A stretch of 64,000 nucleotides of DNA from Parapedobacter pyrenivorans (GTDB lineage: Bacteria; Bacteroidota; Bacteroidia; Sphingobacteriales; Sphingobacteriaceae): positions 1-64,000 of the forward strand of contig NZ_BMER01000005.1 in the NCBI RefSeq assembly GCF_014636865.1, in the 5' to 3' direction. Positions 38,596 to 46,853 of this stretch are shown piece after piece. A model generated the notes under the pieces. It saw only the letters and a list, made by a program, of their open reading frames with translations, made no database searches and was not told the origin of the DNA. Within the stretch, counting starts at the first letter, position 1. The number at the start of each line of letters is the position of its first letter. The position numbers and the translations under genes are program-made.

Positions 38596-39348
38596 CTACG
38601 CGAGTGTAGAAGACTCTTCTTCCTGTGCCAGCGCCTCGTCAACGAGTATACGGCCACAGTGCTCGCATACAATGATTTTCTTGCGTTGCCGGATTTCCAG
38701 TTGCATTTGAGGCGGTATTTTGTTGTGGCAACCCGAGCAGCTGTCGCGATCGATGGAAACCACCGCTAAGCCGTTTTTATAGGACGTCCGCAACCTGCGA
38801 TAAACCCGAAGCAACCGCTCCTCGATATCCGTTTCTGCGCCGTCTGCCTGTTTTGATAAATCGTCTTCTTCTTTCTTGGTTTCCGCGGTGATTGTATCCA
38901 GCTCACCTTTTTTTATCTCCAAGTCATTCTTGGCATTTTCAAGCGTTACAAGGGTACCATCGTAAGCCTCGGTCTTGTTCTTGATTTCAAACTCAAACTC
39001 GCGGATCTTTTTCTCGCTCACCTGAATATCCAGCCCCTGGATTTCAATTTCCTTGGTGATCGCATCGTATTCCCGGTTGTTCTTTACTTCGTTGAGTTGT
39101 CCTTCATACTTCTTGATTGCCGCCTGTGCATCCCTGATCATATTGCGGCGATTGACGATAGAATCCTCCAATTCGTCCAGCTCGCTTCTAATTTTCTCGA
39201 TACGGGTTTCCAAACCTGCAATCTCGTCTTCCAAATCACCCACTTCCATCGGCAACTCACCCCTTACCTGACGAATCTTATCTACCTTGGTGTGTATGGT
39301 TTGCAGCAGCCAAAGGGCCTTTAGCTTTTGTTCTATGCTCTGTTCCAT
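38596..39348 (-). CDS. C4-type zinc-ribbon coiled-coil protein
   Basis: This 250-aa protein has a long N-terminal coiled coil (about residues 5-185, rich in Glu/Lys/Ile heptads) and a C-terminal zinc ribbon with CSGC and CEHCGR pairs. The fold and size match the C4-type zinc ribbon family (PF02591; related to CdsZ), which binds nucleic acids or acts with ribosome-associated factors; its role here is not proven. Its ATG abuts the Nif3-like stop (TAAATG). The terminator at 38538-38571 ends the unit of membrane protein-nif3-zinc ribbon. Confidence 0.88.
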   Translation of the reverse strand: MEQSIEQKLKALWLLQTIHTKVDKIRQVRGELPMEVGDLEDEIAGLETRIEKIRSELDELEDSIVNRRNMIRDAQAAIKKYEGQLNEVKNNREYDAITKEIEIQGLDIQVSEKKIREFEFEIKNKTEAYDGTLVTLENAKNDLEIKKGELDTITAETKKEEDDLSKQADGAETDIEERLLRVYRRLRTSYKNGLAVVSIDRDSCSGCHNKIPPQMQLEIRQRKKIIVCEHCGRILVDEALAQEEESSTLA

Positions 39349-40446
39349 TTAACTATAGTATTTTATCGGGTTTGTGTCTATTCCCGTCAAACGGACTGCA
39401 AAGGTAGGAAATTTTTTCTGAATAATTTCCAACAATAATTGTGGTGTAAATTGTTCGCTTTCAAAATGTCCGACATCCGTTATCATGATTTTCCCTTCCG
39501 CATCGAAAAACTCGTGGTACTTGTAATCCGCCGTCACGAACACGTCTGCACCGGCCCGGATGGCCTGGCTGAGCAAGAAGCCCCCAGCCCCTCCGCAAAC
39601 GGCAACATGGGCGACCGGTTTGCCGAGCTGGTCGGTATGACGGATCACTTTTGCTTTGAGCCGCTCTTTCAATAATCCCAGAAACTCAGCTTCCTCCAGG
39701 GACTGCCCCAATTGGCCGATTACTCCGCTTCCTACCCCTTGGTGGCTATTTTGCAGCGGGTAGACATCATATGCCACCTCCTCATAAGGGTGCGCTTCAA
39801 AAAGCCCACGCAGTATATCGCGTTCCATAGGAGCTGGAAAAACGACTTCCACGCGCACTTCTTTCTCCCGGTGGAGTTCTCCTGGGGCGCCTACAAACGG
39901 ATTAGCGCCTTCGCCTGCTCGGAACGTGCCGTACCCGACCGTATTAAAACTGCACTCGTCATAATTTCCAATTGCTCCTGCACCGGCTTTAAACAAAGCC
40001 GCCCGCACTTGCTCTGCATCGTCCTGCGGCACGAATACCACAAGCTTGCGGAGCACCTCGGATTTCGGGCTTAATATCCGAGTGTTCTGCAGTCCCAGTC
40101 GTTCTGCGATTTTGCCGTTTACCCCGCCCGTTACGTTATCGAGGTTAGTATGGATGGCATAGAGGGCGATGTCGTGCTTGATAGCCTTCATCACCACGCG
40201 CTCTACGTAGTTGCTGCCGGTGAAGCGCTTAAGCCCCTTAAAGACGATGGGATGATGGGAGATAATCACATCGCACCCCAGCCCGATGGCTTCTTCAACC
40301 ACCGCCTCCGTGCAATCCAGCGACAGGAGTGCTTGGCGCACCTCCTTGTCGGGATTACCCACCAACAGTCCGGAATTGTCATACGGCTCCTGATAATCCA
40401 GTGGGGCGAAAGATTCCAAATGGCTGGTCAATTCATTGAGTCGCAT
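39349..40446 (-). CDS. Nif3-like dinuclear metal centre protein (YqfO type)
   Basis: This 365-aa protein of the NIF3/DUF34 family contains two halves of the dinuclear metal site (ISHHPIVFKG, YAIHTNLDNV and the C-terminal DVGHFESEQF). A PII/CutA-like insert lies in the middle, as in B. subtilis YqfO. The family has been linked to GTP cyclohydrolase I type 2 but its true function is uncertain. ATG 40446 is 2 nt past the stop of the upstream membrane-protein gene; the apparent earlier start is a TTG. It is next to the zinc-ribbon gene, a pairing I recall as common in Bacteroidota. Confidence 0.9.
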   Translation of the reverse strand: MRLNELTSHLESFAPLDYQEPYDNSGLLVGNPDKEVRQALLSLDCTEAVVEEAIGLGCDVIISHHPIVFKGLKRFTGSNYVERVVMKAIKHDIALYAIHTNLDNVTGGVNGKIAERLGLQNTRILSPKSEVLRKLVVFVPQDDAEQVRAALFKAGAGAIGNYDECSFNTVGYGTFRAGEGANPFVGAPGELHREKEVRVEVVFPAPMERDILRGLFEAHPYEEVAYDVYPLQNSHQGVGSGVIGQLGQSLEEAEFLGLLKERLKAKVIRHTDQLGKPVAHVAVCGGAGGFLLSQAIRAGADVFVTADYKYHEFFDAEGKIMITDVGHFESEQFTPQLLLEIIQKKFPTFAVRLTGIDTNPIKYYS

Positions 40447-40448
40447 AG

Positions 40449-40910
40449 TCAATCGCGTTGGTTCTTTTTGAATTTTTCATGTTCCGCCAGCAGGTTTCTG
40501 AAGTTATTTACCTTTACCCAATAGCCTATAAAGTAGACAAAGCTCAGCAAACCGATGGTGATTAGGATAAACGCAGGCAGCGGAATGTTGGACAACAGAA
40601 AAAGCCAGGCATACCACATGCCCGCCATCCGGCCGGGGTCCTCTTCTTCAGCGATCTTACGATCATAAAATTCATTGGTCAGTGAGTCGGCAACCCGGGC
40701 CGCAACCACAAAATTCCAATAGATATTAAAAAGGGGAATCGCCAGCAACCAAGCTTGATTGGGAGTTATCAACCGGTTTTCGGGTGATATGAGCATCAAT
40801 GTCTTTCGGACCGTATTGGCATAAAACAACCAAATGATTAGCCTAATCAGGAATACAGCAGCTACCAGCTGTATCATTTCGGGCGAGAGGTTTTCGTAAT
40901 CAATGTTCAT
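40449..40910 (-). CDS. Multi-pass membrane protein of unknown function
   Basis: This 153-aa protein has about four hydrophobic segments (LVAAVFLIRLIIWLFYA, AWLLAIPLFNIYWNFVVAA, MWYAWLFLLSNIPLPAFILI and the last helix). The sequence NRLITPNQAWLLAIPLFN recalls the DUF4328 group, but I am not sure. No enzymatic motif is seen. It is the first gene of a tight three-gene operon with nif3-like and zinc-ribbon genes. Confidence 0.6.
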   Translation of the reverse strand: MNIDYENLSPEMIQLVAAVFLIRLIIWLFYANTVRKTLMLISPENRLITPNQAWLLAIPLFNIYWNFVVAARVADSLTNEFYDRKIAEEEDPGRMAGMWYAWLFLLSNIPLPAFILITIGLLSFVYFIGYWVKVNNFRNLLAEHEKFKKNQRD

Positions 40911-40980
40911 CGGTGCTAAAATACGGCGAATTGACCATAAAATCGAGTGTTTTGGTAAATGATTGACTGCGGATTTTATA

Positions 40981-41454
40981 TCATCCGCGTTCCGCCAGGG
41001 GCCTTGTCATCTCGATATGCAAAATACCAGCATCCATATACGGATCGCTGCTCTGTTCAAAACCCAGCCGATTGTAAAAGCCCCTGAGGTGTTGTTGTGC
41101 TCCTATTTTTATCGTGCCGCGACCAAACAAGGCTTCTGTTTCATCGATACTACGGAGCATCAGCTCTTCGCCGATACCGCTGCCCCGGAAGTTGCCTGCT
41201 ACAATCACCCGCCCAATGCTTGCCGCATCCGCATAGGATATCCCCGGTGGGATGAGTCGCGTATAGGCTGCTAGTGTGTTTCCTTGCCACCCCATCAGGT
41301 GGAAAGACTTTTGATCTTTATTGTCCAGATCGCTGTACACACACGCTTGCTCCAAAATAAAAACCGCCTGCCGTAGTTGCAGGATTTTATAAAGTTCGTC
41401 GAGCGAAAGCGTATCGAAAGATTTTGTTTTCCACGTCAAGGTTGCTTCCTCCAT
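40981..41454 (-). CDS. GNAT family N-acetyltransferase, ElaA type
   Basis: This 157-aa protein matches the ElaA group: WKTKSFDTLSLDELYKILQL, RQAVFILEQACVYSDLDNKD, IGRVIVAGNFRGSGIGEELM (acetyl-CoA loop) and GFYNRLGFEQ. ElaA-type proteins transfer acetyl groups to unknown amines. It starts 8 nt after the alpha/beta hydrolase stop, so they are probably one unit. Confidence 0.88.
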   Translation of the reverse strand: MEEATLTWKTKSFDTLSLDELYKILQLRQAVFILEQACVYSDLDNKDQKSFHLMGWQGNTLAAYTRLIPPGISYADAASIGRVIVAGNFRGSGIGEELMLRSIDETEALFGRGTIKIGAQQHLRGFYNRLGFEQSSDPYMDAGILHIEMTRPLAERG

Positions 41455-41462
41455 GGTTCTGT

Positions 41463-42209
41463 TTATTGGGCTCCGCTAACCTGCTCTAGTAATTCCGCCA
41501 GTTTATCAGGGATATCCATCTGCGGGTTATGACCTGCTTGCATGTTGACGGTTTTCCACCCATGTCCCTGTGCCCGCCTGGCGAAAAAGGCAAATGCGTC
41601 TTTTTCGGGATCATCGCCCTCATAGGTCAGGATATATGTGGTTGGTATCTTCAATCGGTCCTTATTTTTTAGTACAAGTGGCTGGGAAAATGTCTTTGCT
41701 GGTTGCGGCACGTCCCGTGGTAAACCCTCGCCATCCGTATTCCAAAACGGATAAATCAAGCCATCTTTTGATGGCATCTCCCTGCCTGCATTTTGCTGTC
41801 CGTGTGCCGTGGCCACGCTTTGTCCATCTTCCGGCACAAAGGCATCCAAATAAATCAGCTGCCCGATCCGTTCCGGAATGCTGTCAGCCACACCGGTTAC
41901 CACCATTCCGCCGTAACTGTGCCCCAGTAAAACGACATCGTGCAGATTCTCAAACAAGATGGAGTTAACCACATCGGCGATATGTGTGCTTAAATCTATT
42001 TCCTGCGATGCCAAATGCACCCGTTCGCCTAAACCCGATAGGGTAGGACGGTATACCGTATTTCCCTGCGAACGGAGCAATGAATCCGTTTGTTTGAATG
42101 ACCATCCGCCCCCCCAAGCACCGTGGACCAACACGTAGGTCTTTTGTTGAGCCATAGCCGCAGCTGATAAAAACATACCGGCCAACAACATATAAATCAA
42201 TATTCTCAT
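41463..42209 (-). CDS. Exported alpha/beta hydrolase
   Basis: This 248-aa protein has a signal peptide (ends AAAMAQ) and an alpha/beta hydrolase fold. VLVHGAWGGGWSF forms the oxyanion region, LGHSYGGMV carries the nucleophilic Ser, YLDAFVPEDG the acid, and MQAGHNPQMD the His. The sequence type resembles esterases of the salicylate-esterase/hydroxynitrile-lyase group. The substrate is unknown. It lies between a flavin monooxygenase (54 nt upstream) and an acetyltransferase, all on the same strand. Confidence 0.87.
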   Translation of the reverse strand: MRILIYMLLAGMFLSAAAMAQQKTYVLVHGAWGGGWSFKQTDSLLRSQGNTVYRPTLSGLGERVHLASQEIDLSTHIADVVNSILFENLHDVVLLGHSYGGMVVTGVADSIPERIGQLIYLDAFVPEDGQSVATAHGQQNAGREMPSKDGLIYPFWNTDGEGLPRDVPQPAKTFSQPLVLKNKDRLKIPTTYILTYEGDDPEKDAFAFFARRAQGHGWKTVNMQAGHNPQMDIPDKLAELLEQVSGAQ

Positions 42210-42263
42210 ATATCTTTTGCTTTTCTTGCACGTTTATTTTGCTACCTGTATTTTATTACATAG

Positions 42264-43880
42264 TTAGGTGTTTTCCGGTAAATAACCAAAAAACTCCCAT
42301 CCAATGACTTCTTCCATATAGGTGTCGATAAGGCTTACATTCAGCATGTCATTGATATACCCGATATGCATATCGGGGCGCACAAGTACACTTTTCGTGC
42401 CCTCGGGCTTTACTTCAAATAGGTCGAACACCGCCTGGTTTCGGGGCGAATAGGGTAGGTAGTAGAGGTGCATTTGCCGTGGGTATTTCTGCCGCATCCA
42501 TTGCCCGATGATATGGAGGTGGTGATGACTGATCGTTCCCAGCACCAACAGCACAAATCCCGACTTCTCGCACCAACGGTGCAAATCCGTCTGGGTTTTC
42601 GTTTTTTCATCGAATACCGGAAGAAAAGGTAGCCGATCACCCGCCTGAATACGCACGCCCGTAGCATGGTGTACCGCAAGCCCGCCCTTTCGATAGTGGG
42701 TGCTGAGCTGACCCTGCCGGGCAAATAATGCGTAAAGCCTCGCTGGTTCGTTACCGACGTGGCGCAAGAGTTTAGTCAACAGCACATCCCGCAGCGGCTT
42801 TAACCATCGGGGCAGGCCCGTCGCCAATTCGAAACCCTTGTCAACCATCCGGGATATGTTTTTTGCAACAGGCATCCGCTCCTGCTGATAAGTGTGCAGT
42901 AAGTGCGGTTGTGTCCGGCCGTCGATCACGCCAGCCAATTTCCACGCTAAGTTTATCGCATCCTGTATACCCGCATTCATCCCCTGTCCCGTTATGGGGG
43001 AATAGACGTGTGCTGCATCCCCAATCAAAAAGCAGCGTTGACGTGCAAATTGCTCGGCAATTCCTTGGTGTATTATAACCTCGCTGGCCCACGTACACCG
43101 GTCTACCCGAAGCTCAATACCTAATGCACCGTCTACCACTGGTTTGATGTGCGTATACTGCAGTTCCTCTTTTTTTTCCCACCCTTCGGGAAGTTTCCCC
43201 GCCAATCGATAATGCCCGCTTGTGCCGAAGGGAAAAATCCCCAAAGTTCCTTGCCTGGACAGAAAAAAATGAATATTCCGTTGGTGTGCATCCTGGACGT
43301 GCACATCCGCCACAAAAAATCGCCCGGCATACGGCTTGCCATCGAATCGTATTCCCAAACTTTTCCGCACCCTACTGTTAGCGCCATCTGCACCGACAAC
43401 CCACTTGCACCTCCAATGCTGAATCACCCCGTTATGCTCCAACGCCGCCGTGGCACCCTGATCGTCCTGCTGGAGTTCCACGAGTTGCGTTTCCCAAGCA
43501 ACGGGGCACGCATTTTCCGCAAGCCGTCTGATGAGCAGTCGTTCCGTCTGATCCTGACCGATGATATGGATGAAGGGGAAGGCTGATCCGGGGTCATCCA
43601 GTGATGTCAAATCGATGTTGCCCAACGGTCTATTTATTCCCTGTACCTGCACGCCATAACAGGGAAGGCCTTGGGCCGATATTTGGTCGGCCAGACCCAT
43701 TTGCCGGAAAAACTCTAACGACCGGGCCTGGACAACGATCGCTTTGGATGTCCGGTCGGGCCCCGGTTTCGCGTCGATAATCGTTGGTGTAATACCATAC
43801 CGAAGCATTTGTGCTGCCATCATCAACCCTGAAGGGCCGGCTCCGACGATAAGGACATCTGTATATTTGGCAGGCTCCAA
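42264..43880 (-). CDS. FAD-dependent monooxygenase (aromatic hydroxylase type)
   Basis: This 538-aa group A flavin monooxygenase has the dinucleotide fold GAGPSGLMMA at the N-terminus, the DG motif GADGANSRVRKSLG, and the GD motif CFLIGDAAHVYSPITGQGMN. The C-terminal thioredoxin-like domain matches the PheA/TfdB-MhpA class, which hydroxylates phenols and related compounds using NAD(P)H. The substrate cannot be inferred. It starts 3 nt after the RsmI-like gene stop, so it is in that operon. Confidence 0.9.
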   Translation of the reverse strand: MEPAKYTDVLIVGAGPSGLMMAAQMLRYGITPTIIDAKPGPDRTSKAIVVQARSLEFFRQMGLADQISAQGLPCYGVQVQGINRPLGNIDLTSLDDPGSAFPFIHIIGQDQTERLLIRRLAENACPVAWETQLVELQQDDQGATAALEHNGVIQHWRCKWVVGADGANSRVRKSLGIRFDGKPYAGRFFVADVHVQDAHQRNIHFFLSRQGTLGIFPFGTSGHYRLAGKLPEGWEKKEELQYTHIKPVVDGALGIELRVDRCTWASEVIIHQGIAEQFARQRCFLIGDAAHVYSPITGQGMNAGIQDAINLAWKLAGVIDGRTQPHLLHTYQQERMPVAKNISRMVDKGFELATGLPRWLKPLRDVLLTKLLRHVGNEPARLYALFARQGQLSTHYRKGGLAVHHATGVRIQAGDRLPFLPVFDEKTKTQTDLHRWCEKSGFVLLVLGTISHHHLHIIGQWMRQKYPRQMHLYYLPYSPRNQAVFDLFEVKPEGTKSVLVRPDMHIGYINDMLNVSLIDTYMEEVIGWEFFGYLPENT

Positions 43881-43883
43881 CGT

Positions 43884-44591
43884 TTAGAATATCAGGAAAA
43901 TTGCCGGCTTTTTATGAAAATCGAACTTCCCTTTCATCCAAAGATGAAGCGGTTGACTGATCACCTGTTCATCCGGTGCGGTGAGGTTGCATGCCACGCA
44001 GAGGCGTGTCTGTGGCTTACCCGTGCGGAGGATCTCCGCCAGCAATTGGTTATTTCGGAAGGGCGTTTCGATGAATATCTGCGTCTGCTTTTCCCGTTGC
44101 GCAACCTGCTCCAGTGCTTTAATCCTTTTCGTCCGCTCGTCCTTGTCGATGGGGAGATACCCATGGAAAACAAAGCTTTGCCCATTGAACCCCGAAGCCA
44201 TCAGTGCCAGCAGGATAGAACTCGGCCCTACGAGTGGGGAAACCTGGATCCCCCTGCGGTGCGCCTCGGCGACAATCTCCGCGCCGGGGTCTGCCACCCC
44301 GGGGCATCCTGCTTCGCTCATGAGACCGACATCTTTACCGGCAAGCAACCCGCGGAAAAATACCGAAGGATCGACAGCGTTCCGGGCATGTTTCCCATAA
44401 TCATGCAAAATCAACTCCTGTTGCGGTTTCCGGAGACCTGCTTGCCGGAGGAATCTGCGAGCAGTCTTTTCGTTCTCAACAATATATTCATCTATGGCGT
44501 TGATTACCTCGCCCAAATAAGGTGTAAATGAAGCCGCTGCGGCCTCATCCGTCAGGGGCACGGGAATCAGGTAAAGCTTTCCGTAAGGCAT
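43884..44591 (-). CDS. RsmI-like SAM-dependent methyltransferase
   Basis: This 235-aa TP-methylase-fold protein is related to RsmI (16S rRNA C1402 2'-O-methylase) but is shorter. It has SEAGCPGVADPG in place of RsmI's typical GTPGISDPG and keeps VGPSSILLALMASGFNGQSF. So it may be a Bacteroidota paralogue with a related, unproved rRNA target. ATG 44591 was chosen; the upstream in-frame codon is TTG. TACGTTTG ends only 3 nt before the ATG, so a leaderless transcript is predicted. It heads an operon with the flavin monooxygenase. Confidence 0.85.
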   Translation of the reverse strand: MPYGKLYLIPVPLTDEAAAASFTPYLGEVINAIDEYIVENEKTARRFLRQAGLRKPQQELILHDYGKHARNAVDPSVFFRGLLAGKDVGLMSEAGCPGVADPGAEIVAEAHRRGIQVSPLVGPSSILLALMASGFNGQSFVFHGYLPIDKDERTKRIKALEQVAQREKQTQIFIETPFRNNQLLAEILRTGKPQTRLCVACNLTAPDEQVISQPLHLWMKGKFDFHKKPAIFLIF

Positions 44592-44594
44592 GCA

Positions 44595-44602
44595 CAAACG
44601 TA
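44595..44602 (-). promoter_or_regulatory. -7 box of RsmI-like operon
   Basis: TACGTTTG on the minus strand ends 3 nt before the start codon of the RsmI-like gene. Confidence 0.6.
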
Positions 44603-44707
44603 ATAAAAAGGTGTCGATAATTATTTAGTACATAAGCGAATAATATAACTTCCGGTTTTATTTATTCAAACACATTTGTTAAATTGGCCCCAAAATCTGC
44701 TAAGCGC

Positions 44708-45094
44708 ATGGCCACACAAATCACTGACGGCGTAAAAGTTTCGGTTGAAACGGTGTACCAGCCAGAGTACTCCAATCCCGAAAACGAGCACTTCATGTTT
44801 GCGTATCGAATCACCATTGAGAATCTGGGCGATTACAGTGTACAGCTGCTGCGCCGCCATTGGCATATCTTTGATTCAAACGGAACACACCGGGAAGTCG
44901 AAGGGGAGGGCGTCGTTGGCCAGCAACCCATTATCGAGCCCGGCGAACAGCACGAATATGTATCGGGTTGCAACCTCAAAAGTGATATGGGCACCATGGG
45001 CGGCACTTACCAGATGCTCCGGGAATTTGATGGATCTCTTTTCGAGGTCAATATTCCAAAATTCGATTTAATCGCGCCGCACCGGCTGAACTAA
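44708..45094 (+). CDS. apaG: ApaG family protein
   Basis: This 128-aa protein matches ApaG: VSVETVYQPEYSNPENEHFMFAYRI, LLRRHWHIFDSNG and GCNLKSDMGTMGGTYQM. The fold is an immunoglobulin-like sandwich; a role linked to Co2+/Mg2+ resistance is reported for enteric homologues. ATG 44708 gives the family start. It is divergent from the RsmI-like gene, and no ksgA is adjacent. Confidence 0.93.
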   Translation: MATQITDGVKVSVETVYQPEYSNPENEHFMFAYRITIENLGDYSVQLLRRHWHIFDSNGTHREVEGEGVVGQQPIIEPGEQHEYVSGCNLKSDMGTMGGTYQMLREFDGSLFEVNIPKFDLIAPHRLN

Positions 45095-45257
45095 CTCCAC
45101 GCTCGGCTTTACGCTTTTTTGATCTTATTCACCGCGCTTTGCCTGCGCTCCCCTGTGCATTAGGGTTCGCTGTCCGATCTTACGTGTTAATCATCTGGTA
45201 AATCCGGTAGACTGCCAGTAACTACCCAATGAAAAGCTAGTATTAACGAAGTGTTAT

Positions 45258-45323
45258 GTACTGGATACTAACTGGGCTACTACTGGGTATCTACTGGAGT
45301 ACTACTGGATATTTATCGGGTAA
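45258..45323 (+). repeat. Tandem 11-bp repeat array (six units)
   Basis: CTGG-type cores start at 45261, 45272, 45283, 45294, 45305 and 45316: a strict 11-bp period. Units are CTGGATACTAA, CTGGGCTACTA, CTGGGTATCTA, CTGGAGTACTA, CTGGATATTTA, TCGGGTAAATG; the consensus is about CTGGRTAYCTA. The period equals about one helical turn, so a protein could bind on one face. There are no spacers, so it is not CRISPR. Confidence 0.75.
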
Positions 45324-45366
45324 ATGGTAGCTAACGCTTGTTTAAAAGTCCTGTGTTCCGTAACTT

Positions 45367-45374
45367 TACCTTTG
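45367..45374 (+). promoter_or_regulatory. -7 box of the unknown-family gene
   Basis: TACCTTTG matches TAnnTTTG, 18 nt before ATG 45393 and about 43 nt after the repeat array. Confidence 0.6.
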
Positions 45375-45392
45375 CATTTACCTAATATCATC

Positions 45393-46145
45393 ATGGCTTA
45401 CCAGAAAAGTGAAATCAAGCTTGAAGGACAAATCGGGGACCTCGTCTTTTACAAGCAAAGCAACACCTACCGCGCACGGACAAAGGGTGGGGTAGACGCA
45501 AAGCGTTTCGCCACCGACCCAAAATTCGAGCGGTCCCGTGAAAATAGCCGGGAGTTTGGCCGAGCATCAGCGATGAGTAAACAGATACGGCTGGCGCTGC
45601 ACGAAGTACTTCCGCTTTTTCATGAAGGAACTATGCAAACACGGCTGAACAGCCGACTACGCCAAATTATCCTGGGCGATGCTATAAATGGCAGGGGAGA
45701 CCGCGGTGTACAGCCCGAAAGCCTGCCCTTGTTTATTGGCTTCAGCTTCAATGGCGGTGCTGCTTGGAAAGACGTTTATTATGCACCTTTTGAGCGCGAG
45801 TTCAATGCAGTCACAGGAAAACTAACCGCCTCTTTTGCAGAACACTGGGCCCCAGCTGTACTGTCCCCACCCAAGAAAGCGTCGGGAGTCCGGTTCACCG
45901 TGGCCGCAATTGCTGTCGATACCGAAGCTGGTATGTGCTACGGCGTACACGAACATTCCCCCGTATTGCACACCGCTGGGCATTTGCCGCAACAGTTTTT
46001 TGAACTCGATATCGAATATCCCCAACTTCCCGTTATCCTATTGGCAGGGTTGGCCTTCTTCACAGAGAAGGGGGGCTACCAAATCCCCATCGAGCAGCCG
46101 CTGGGCAATGCGCTTGACGTGGTCGATGTTTTCGTAGGCACGTAA
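45393..46145 (+). CDS. Uncharacterised Bacteroidota protein behind repeat array
   Basis: This 250-aa protein starts MAYQKSEIKLEGQIGDLVFY and contains KGGVDAKRFATDPKFERSREN and REFGRASAMSKQIRLAL. I recall many Bacteroidota proteins with the same opening pattern (short basic start, G-x-IG-x-x-x-FYK, KGGV, DPxFxRTRENxxEF), often in several copies per genome, but know of no assigned function. The rest appears beta-rich with no signal peptide and no catalytic motif I recognise. ATG 45393 was preferred over 45324 because it matches this family start and lies after the promoter box. The neighbouring genes give no clue. Confidence 0.7.
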   Translation: MAYQKSEIKLEGQIGDLVFYKQSNTYRARTKGGVDAKRFATDPKFERSRENSREFGRASAMSKQIRLALHEVLPLFHEGTMQTRLNSRLRQIILGDAINGRGDRGVQPESLPLFIGFSFNGGAAWKDVYYAPFEREFNAVTGKLTASFAEHWAPAVLSPPKKASGVRFTVAAIAVDTEAGMCYGVHEHSPVLHTAGHLPQQFFELDIEYPQLPVILLAGLAFFTEKGGYQIPIEQPLGNALDVVDVFVGT

Positions 46146-46173
46146 GCTACTGACAGTATACCAATATTTTCCG

Positions 46174-46181
46174 TATTTTTG
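46174..46181 (+). promoter_or_regulatory. -7 box of NAD(P)-binding protein gene
   Basis: TATTTTTG, 15 nt before the GTG start at 46197. Confidence 0.45.
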
Positions 46182-46196
46182 CACAAAAATATAACG

Positions 46197-46853
46197 GTGC
46201 AAAAATCAGCGATTATTTTTGGGGCGACCGGACTTATCGGCGGTCACCTGCTAAGGCAGTTATTGGACAATCCTGTTTACGGGAAGGTCATTGCTGTCGT
46301 ACGTCGCGATATCGACTTCAAGCATCCAAAATTTCACCAGCATATCGCTGATTTACAGTCACTTCACACGATAAGGCCGGAATTGATTGGCGACGATGTA
46401 TTTTGCTGTTTGGGTACCACGCGGAAGAAAACGCCGGATCTAACGGACTATTATCAGGTAGACCACGATTACCCGGTTGCCGCCGCGGCGACCACCAAGG
46501 AAATGGGGGCCACTACGTTCTGTTTGGTTTCCGCCGTCGGTGCTGATCCGGACTCGTCGAACTTCTACCTCCGGATGAAGGGTGAGGCTGAGCGGGATAT
46601 CCGTGCTGTCGGATTCGAATCCCTTCACCTATTTCGGCCTTCTTTGCTTACCGGCAAACGCCATGAGCGCCGTCTAGTGGAAGCCTTGTCCGAAAAGGTT
46701 CTTTGGGCGATTAACCCCCTATTAATGGGTTCTTTAAAACGATACCGGAGTATCCCGGCAGCTTCCGTAGCCACGGCAATGAACAGCATAGCCCAACGAG
46801 GGTCTAAAGGAGCGCATATCTATTATTGGAATCATATCAACATGCTGGCGTGA
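46197..46853 (+). CDS. NAD(P)-binding Rossmann-fold protein, TIP30-like
   Basis: This 218-aa atypical short-chain dehydrogenase has the nucleotide-binding motif IFGATGLIGGHLLRQL at the N-terminus and CLGTTRKKTPD, FCLVSAVGADPDSSNFYLRM and LHLFRPSLLTG further on. That matches the TIP30/HTATIP2-like group; the substrate is unknown. I chose GTG 46197 because it precedes the Rossmann motif by a few residues; the only longer start is a TTG inside the promoter box. Its stop overlaps the GTG of the next gene (GTGA). Confidence 0.85.
   Translation: MQKSAIIFGATGLIGGHLLRQLLDNPVYGKVIAVVRRDIDFKHPKFHQHIADLQSLHTIRPELIGDDVFCCLGTTRKKTPDLTDYYQVDHDYPVAAAATTKEMGATTFCLVSAVGADPDSSNFYLRMKGEAERDIRAVGFESLHLFRPSLLTGKRHERRLVEALSEKVLWAINPLLMGSLKRYRSIPAASVATAMNSIAQRGSKGAHIYYWNHINMLA

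Larger units (their letters stand above)
45095..45392 (+). other. Intergenic region with short repeats
   Basis: This 298-nt gap after apaG has no convincing gene. At 45258-45323 lies an array of phased 11-bp units (described separately), preceded by looser similar copies near 45195-45225. A TACCTTTG box follows at 45367-45374. Confidence 0.6.

Noticed and set aside
45258-45323. CRISPR array
   Set aside because: The units are 11 bp, directly adjacent and degenerate. There are no spacers and no cas genes.
45324-45392. Upstream extension of the unknown-family gene
   Set aside because: The extra 23 codons cross the -7 box and do not resemble the family start; ATG 45393 does.
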